Origin: Hyphomicrobiales bacterium
GTDB taxonomy: Bacteria > Pseudomonadota > Alphaproteobacteria > Rhizobiales > Xanthobacteraceae
Reading direction: 5' to 3'
DNA length: 64,000 bases
Assembly: GCA_017305555.1 (NCBI GenBank)
Contig: JAFKKM010000015.1
Coordinates: 36,973 to 100,972 of the forward strand
The notes under the pieces are model-generated. The model saw only the letters and a program-made list of their open reading frames with translations. It was not told where the DNA came from and ran no database searches. The position numbers were made by a program, and so were the translations under genes. Below, in pieces: positions 59,993 through 64,000 of this stretch. Every line of letters begins with the position of its first letter. Positions within the stretch are counted from its first letter, which is position 1.

Positions 59993-60922
59993 TTACGCCG
60001 CCTTCTGCGCGCCGTTGGGCCGAATGCCGAGCAGATGGCAGATGGCGAACACCAGGTCGGCGCGGTTCATCGTATAGAAATGGAAATTCTCGACGCCGTG
60101 CTTGGCGAGTTTCTGCACCTGACCGGCGGCAACGGCGGCGGCCACCAGCTTGCGCGTTTCGGCATCGTCATCGAGGCCGTCGAATTTTTCGTCCAGCCAC
60201 GACGGCACGGTGGTGCCGGCACGCGTCACGAAGTTCCGGGCCTGCTTGAAATTATGCATCGGCATGATGCCCGGCAGGATCGGAATGTCGATGCCGCGTG
60301 CCCGGACGCGGTCGAGGTAACGGAAGTAGAGATCGTTGTCGAAGAAGACCTGAGTGATGGCGCGCGTCGCCCCGGCATCGATTTTCGCTTGCAGCATGTC
60401 GAGATCGGCGTCGAAGTCGCGGCTCTCGGGATGCTTCTCGGGATAGGCCGACACCGTGACGTCAATGTCGGGATAACGCTTCTTGATGCTGGCCACGAGT
60501 TCGGCCGACGTCTTGTAGCCGTCGGGATGCGCGACGTACGGCGTGCCGATACCGGTGGTCGGATCGCCGCGCAGCGCCACGATGTGGCGGACGCCGACCT
60601 CGTGATAGCGCGCGACCACGTCGTCGATATCGGTGCGCGGCGCATTCACGCAGGTGAGGTGTGCGGCCGGAACGAGATCGGTCTCGTTGAGGATGCGGGC
60701 GATGGTGGCGTGGGTGCGCTCGCGCGTGGAGCCGCCGGCGCCGTAGGTCACCGAGACGAAATTCGGGGTGAGGGGGGCGAGACGTTCGATCACATCCCAC
60801 AGGCTGCGCTCCATCTCCTCGGTCTTCGGCGGGAAGAACTCAAACGAGATATTCGGCAAGCCGGACTTGATGGTGCCGGACTTGGTCGCACCGGGTTCGG
60901 GATGTCGGACATTGGCACTCAT
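59993..60922 (-). CDS. metF: 5,10-methylenetetrahydrofolate reductase
   Basis: A 309-residue flavoenzyme making 5-methyltetrahydrofolate, the methyl donor for MetH. The [19 protein letters not shown]-terminus with the catalytic Glu, the [20 protein letters not shown] loop and the ITQVFFDND segment match the family. The ATG at 60922 gives a normal length; two longer in-frame starts (60985 and 61042) would add non-conserved residues. The cluster metF-metH has no separate promoter visible apart from the repeat region. Upstream is a 419-base divergent gap with TGGGAA-type inverted repeats. Confidence 0.93.
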   Translation of the reverse strand: MSANVRHPEPGATKSGTIKSGLPNISFEFFPPKTEEMERSLWDVIERLAPLTPNFVSVTYGAGGSTRERTHATIARILNETDLVPAAHLTCVNAPRTDIDDVVARYHEVGVRHIVALRGDPTTGIGTPYVAHPDGYKTSAELVASIKKRYPDIDVTVSAYPEKHPESRDFDADLDMLQAKIDAGATRAITQVFFDNDLYFRYLDRVRARGIDIPILPGIMPMHNFKQARNFVTRAGTTVPSWLDEKFDGLDDDAETRKLVAAAVAAGQVQKLAKHGVENFHFYTMNRADLVFAICHLLGIRPNGAQKAA

Positions 60923-61050
60923 GGCGCACAGGCTCGGTCTGGTTGTGGGCGGCTGCGGTCTGCCGTCGATCTGCTCGGGGTTCATCAGGTCTTCGGCGGA
61001 AGATATGTCAGCCGAGCCATTTCGGCGCGGGCAAAATGACAAAGTTCTAT

Positions 61051-61064
61051 TGGGAAGTTTCCCA
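61051..61064. promoter_or_regulatory. inverted TGGGAA/TTCCCA site upstream of metF
   Basis: TGGGAA-GT-TTCCCA, six-base arms with a two-base centre, lies about 130 bases ahead of the metF ATG, in the divergent gap. It resembles an operator for a dimeric regulator. A second pair of the same half-sites is at 61212-61254. Confidence 0.4.
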
Positions 61065-61211
61065 TATAGGTCGATTGTTCCAATAATCTTGCAGCCTGTA
61101 AGATATTGGTGGGCAGCGCAGGTAAGAACATTGGACTTCGGTCGTTTTCATAAGTATATTATTTATATATATTATTTCAAAAATTTCTGCTCTCTCAGGA
61201 TGTTCCTTGTT

Positions 61212-61254
61212 TGGGAAATCTCATGATCATTCGCTTTTTTTATCTGATTTCCCA
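61212..61254. promoter_or_regulatory. second inverted TGGGAAATC/GATTTCCCA site in the metF/LLM gap
   Basis: Nine-base perfect arms (61212-61220 and 61246-61254) with 25 bases between, including a T-run (61234-61241). It could be a long hairpin or a pair of regulator sites; the half-site matches that at 61051. An AT-rich stretch (61146-61190) between the two sites is a likely promoter region. Otherwise the gap 60923-61341 holds no supported gene. Confidence 0.4.
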
Positions 61255-61341
61255 CCCATCATTGGGTGGCCTGGGAGCCGTCGTAAAAGTCCCTCGTGGC
61301 GGCTTTTGGCGCCATTCCGGGAATAGTCTAGGGTGGTGATC

Positions 61342-62355
61342 ATGCCGCCTGTTTCCATTCTCGACCTTTCCGTCGTGACCACCGCGACGCCGCCGGCGCA
61401 GGCGCTGCGCAATACGATCGACCTTGCGCAACTGGCCGATAGGCTGGGCTACACCCGCTATTGGCTGGCCGAGCATCACAACCTGCCGTCGGTCGCGAGC
61501 CCGGCACCGGACCTGATGATCGGGCAGATCGCGGCGGCGACGTCGCGCATCCGTGTCGGTTCCGGCGGGGTAATGCTGCCGAACCATGCACCGCTGGTGA
61601 TCGCCGAACGCTTCAAGCTGCTGGAAGCGCTGTTTCCCGGCCGCATCGATCTCGGGCTCGGCCGTGCGCCGGGGACCGACGGCGTCACCGCGCACGCGCT
61701 GCGGCGGCGGCTCGACGGGCGCGAAGGCGACGACTTCCTTGAGCGGCTGCACGAACTGACGTTGTGGGAGACGCGCGATTTTCCGCCGAACCATCCTTAC
61801 AACAATGTCATCGCGATGCCATCGGATACGCCGCTGCCGCCGATCTGGCTGTTGGGATCGAGCGGCTACAGCGCGGAATTGTCGGCGCAGGTCGGCATGG
61901 GCTTTGCGTTCGCGCATCACTTCGCGACCCACGATGCGGTGGATGCGATGCGCACCTACCGGCACGATTATGTGACGACGGGTTGGCGCGCGTTGCCGTA
62001 TGCCATTCTGGCGGTGGCGGCGATCGTGGCGGAGACCGATGCGGACGCGGAGCGGCTCGCGGCCTCCACCGATTTCAATCGGCTGCAACGCGAACGCGGT
62101 CAGTATGCGCCGCTGATCAGCGCCGAGGATGCGTTGGCTTTTCCTTATACGGAGAGCGACCGCGCCATCATCGCGCGTAATCGCGCGCGGCTGTTCGTTG
62201 GGTCACCGTCCACCGTTGTCGAAAAGCTGATGCCGCTGATCGAGGCAACGCAAGCCGATGAAGTGATGGTGATTACGTCGGTGTTCGATCATGCCGCGCG
62301 CAGGCGGTCGTATGAATTGCTGGCAAAGGCGTTCGGATTGGGCAAGCAGGCGTAG
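61342..62355 (+). CDS. luciferase-like (LLM class) flavin-dependent oxidoreductase
   Basis: A 337-residue FMN/F420-type monooxygenase fold, beginning [20 protein letters not shown] with the family blocks [40 protein letters not shown] and [19 protein letters not shown]. Strong resemblance to E. coli YhbW-like members. The ATG at 61342 follows AGGGTGGTG; the two GTG codons upstream are also possible. No substrate can be named. It is divergent from metF and convergent with pheA, with a family B repeat after its stop. Confidence 0.9.
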   Translation: MPPVSILDLSVVTTATPPAQALRNTIDLAQLADRLGYTRYWLAEHHNLPSVASPAPDLMIGQIAAATSRIRVGSGGVMLPNHAPLVIAERFKLLEALFPGRIDLGLGRAPGTDGVTAHALRRRLDGREGDDFLERLHELTLWETRDFPPNHPYNNVIAMPSDTPLPPIWLLGSSGYSAELSAQVGMGFAFAHHFATHDAVDAMRTYRHDYVTTGWRALPYAILAVAAIVAETDADAERLAASTDFNRLQRERGQYAPLISAEDALAFPYTESDRAIIARNRARLFVGSPSTVVEKLMPLIEATQADEVMVITSVFDHAARRRSYELLAKAFGLGKQA

Positions 62356-62394
62356 TGGCTGCTGCAATCAGGTCACGACGCTTCAATCGGAGCC

Positions 62395-62516
62395 GTCATG
62401 CCCGGGCTTGTCCCGGGCATCCACGCATTAAGCGGCGCAAGTTCAAAGACGTGGATGGCCGGGACATAGGCGAGCGAAGCGACGCCGTTCTTCGAACGGC
62501 TATGCCCGGCCATGAC
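62395..62516. repeat. dispersed palindromic repeat, family B (copy near pheA)
   Basis: GTCATGCCCGGGCTTGTCCC then GGGC, and GACGTGGATGGCCGGGACAT then AG; ends GCCCGGCCATGAC. It contains one copy, in reverse orientation, of the 36-base unit that is duplicated at 20730-20801. It lies between convergent genes. Confidence 0.85.
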
Positions 62517-62557
62517 GCCGATGTTGTATATTCTTCGCAATGACGATTGAGGCCGCC

Positions 62558-63418
62558 TCAGTCCTTGCGCTCGCTGAACGTCGCGCGGAACGGGTGCGCC
62601 GGGTAAACGCCGACGATGCGCAATTCCTTGGAGAAGAACTTCAATTCCTCCAGCGCAAACGCCAATCCGCGATCGTCCGGATGGCCGTCGACGTCGGCGA
62701 AGAACTGCGTCGCGAAGAAATTGCCGTCGACCATGTAGCTTTCCAGCTTGGTCATGTTGACGCCATTGGTGGCGAAGCCGCCCATGGCCTTGTAGAGCGC
62801 GGCCGGCAGGTTGCGCACGCGAAACACGAAGCTGGTGACGACGGGGCCGTTGTTCGGCTTGGCCCATTGCGGCTCGCGCGCCAGCACCACGAAGCGGGTG
62901 GTGTTGCTGCTCTCGTCCTCGACGTCCTGCGCCAGGATATCGAGGCCGTAGATCTCCGAGGCCAAACGCGAAGCGAGTGCGGCGCAGCTTTTGTCGCCGC
63001 GCTCAGAGACGGCGCGGGCGGAGCCGGCGGTATCAGCGGCGACCACCGCCTTGATGCCGAGCTTGCGGATGATGTTGCGGCACTGGCCCAGCGCCTGCAC
63101 ATGGCTCTCGACCGTCTTGATGTCTTCGAGCCTGGCGCCGCGCGGTGCCATCAGTTGATGGCGGATGGGCAGAAACCACTCGCCGATGATCGAGAGGTTG
63201 GAGCGCGGCAAAAGGTAATGGATGTCGGTGACGCGGCCGGCGATCGAGTTCTCGATCGGGATCATGCCGAGATCGGCTTCGCCGGAGGAAATCGCCGACA
63301 GCGCGTCCTCGAAGGTCGCGCACGGCAGCGGCTTGGCGTCGGGATAGGCTTCGACGATGGCGAGGTGGGAGTTGGCTCCCATTTCGCCCTGGAATGAAAT
63401 GGTCTTCGGTTGGGTCAT
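62558..63418 (-). CDS. pheA: prephenate dehydratase
   Basis: A 286-residue monofunctional enzyme converting prephenate to phenylpyruvate for phenylalanine synthesis. The catalytic domain starts TISFQGEMGANSHLA and has IPIENSIAGRVTD and the active-site TRF motif in SSNTTRFVVL. A C-terminal ACT domain (from about residue 195) should bind Phe for feedback; its motifs read LPAALYKAMG and MTKLESYMVDG, where many relatives have GALV and ESRP. The gene follows kdsB by 66 bases on the same strand. Confidence 0.94.
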   Translation of the reverse strand: MTQPKTISFQGEMGANSHLAIVEAYPDAKPLPCATFEDALSAISSGEADLGMIPIENSIAGRVTDIHYLLPRSNLSIIGEWFLPIRHQLMAPRGARLEDIKTVESHVQALGQCRNIIRKLGIKAVVAADTAGSARAVSERGDKSCAALASRLASEIYGLDILAQDVEDESSNTTRFVVLAREPQWAKPNNGPVVTSFVFRVRNLPAALYKAMGGFATNGVNMTKLESYMVDGNFFATQFFADVDGHPDDRGLAFALEELKFFSKELRIVGVYPAHPFRATFSERKD

Positions 63419-63484
63419 GGCGCGTTGTATCAGCGGTTTCGGCTTTTGCCAGTGGTGAAACGAAAAGTTTGAAGGATGCGCGCG

Positions 63485-64000
63485 TTACGGCGCGAGTGCA
63501 CGCCGCGCGGTTTCGAGATCGGCGGGCGTATCGACGCCGCGCGGCACTTCGTCGACCACGGTGACGTCGATGCGCATTCCGGCCTCGATGGCGCGGAGCT
63601 GTTCGAGCTTCTCGCGCTGCTCGAGCGGCGAGGGCGGCAGCGCGACGAAGCGGGCGAGCGCCTCGCGGCGATAGGCATAGAGCCCGATGTGATGGTAGCG
63701 CGGGCCTTCGCCGTAGGGTGCGGTGGCGCGGGTGAAGTAGAGTGCGCGCAGCCGGTTGGGGCTGAGCGGTGAGCCGATCACCTTGACCACGTTGGGGTTG
63801 GTGGCCTCCTCCTCGGTGTGGATTTCGGCGGCCAAAGTGGCGATGGGAATCTTGGGGTCATCCAGTGGCGACAGCACGGCGCGAATGTGGCCGGGCCTGA
63901 TGGTCGGAAAATCGCCCTGGAGATTGATGACGACCGGGTGGGCAGCCGCCCCATCGAGCTTTTCCATCGCCTCGAAGATGCGGTCGGAGCCGGAGGGGTG
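63485..64000 (-). CDS. kdsB: 3-deoxy-manno-octulosonate cytidylyltransferase, 3' part
   Basis: Only the C-terminal 171 residues are inside the window; the gene continues past 64000. The segment [17 protein letters not shown] followed by [40 protein letters not shown] and the end [18 protein letters not shown] are KdsB hallmarks. The enzyme activates KDO with CTP for lipopolysaccharide synthesis. It is upstream of pheA, possibly in the same transcript. Confidence 0.94.
   Translation of the reverse strand, partial: HPSGSDRIFEAMEKLDGAAAHPVVINLQGDFPTIRPGHIRAVLSPLDDPKIPIATLAAEIHTEEEATNPNVVKVIGSPLSPNRLRALYFTRATAPYGEGPRYHHIGLYAYRREALARFVALPPSPLEQREKLEQLRAIEAGMRIDVTVVDEVPRGVDTPADLETARRALAP

Noticed and set aside
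60923..61341. SAM-type riboswitch ahead of metF
   Set aside because: I looked for a compact conserved leader but could not recognise any known SAM or SAH aptamer; only inverted TGGGAA sites and an AT-rich stretch are visible. A covariance-model search would be decisive.

Overview
The window reads as an ordinary, gene-dense, GC-rich alphaproteobacterial chromosome segment, most likely from the Bradyrhizobium/Rhodopseudomonas/Afipia/Nitrobacter group of the Hyphomicrobiales. The indicators are a GapR (DUF2312) gene, a separate pntAA-pntAB-pntB operon preceded by a tiny aa3 oxidase subunit IV gene, two phasins, SorAB sulfite dehydrogenase, a tRNA-His with A73 and no G-1, and several families of dispersed palindromic repeats typical of that group. 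The genus cannot be fixed from the sequence alone. No integrase, transposase, phage gene, CRISPR array, rRNA or toxin-antitoxin pair was seen.

Layout. 1-8 kb: end of a phasin, then on the minus strand a branched-chain-type ABC uptake system (livKHMGF order) behind an acyl-CoA ligase; the ligase suggests that the transported ligand may be an organic acid that is activated after uptake. 8-12 kb: YbaK-type deacylase, haloacid dehalogenase, acyl-CoA dehydrogenase and an amidohydrolase. 12-16 kb: rpmJ (cysteine-free L36) with a leader hairpin, a TPR protein and a large MscS channel. 16-21 kb: SorAB sulfite oxidation, DUF1036 overlapping pyruvate kinase, then DUF1244 and gapR. 21-27 kb: a peptidoglycan pair (M15/DUF882 endopeptidase and a YcbB-type L,D-transpeptidase) and a sigma-54 response regulator. 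27-33 kb: oligoendopeptidase F, CoxIV, and the proton-pumping transhydrogenase operon. 33-39 kb: Ca2+/H+ antiporter, cupin, an unknown anchored protein, rpsU, aqpZ, purEK and two divergent DUF465 genes. 39-50 kb: FAD oxidoreductase, a membrane PAS-GGDEF-EAL protein, a putrescine/spermidine-type ABC transporter lacking its binding protein, an AsmA protein and a 3-oxoacid CoA-transferase. 50-55 kb: small outer-membrane-like protein, a long PAS histidine kinase resembling PdhS/PleC/DivJ kinases, a second phasin and tRNA-His. 55-64 kb: KTSC protein, metH and metF, a luciferase-like oxidoreductase, pheA and the 3' part of kdsB.

Many gaps carry palindromic repeats (called families A to E here). They lie mostly between convergent or unrelated genes, and one sits between metF and metH. 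Several rho-independent terminators are clear, and the coupled genes (liv, DUF1036-pyk, purE-purK, pot) overlap by 1-4 bases.

I did not find an obviously new multi-gene system. The more unusual points are an Arg in place of the Walker A Lys in LivF, a degenerate G2 box in the PdhS-like kinase, the transpeptidase/endopeptidase pair with a greatly extended endopeptidase, inverted TGGGAA/TTCCCA sites between metF and its divergent neighbour, and the leader hairpin of rpmJ.
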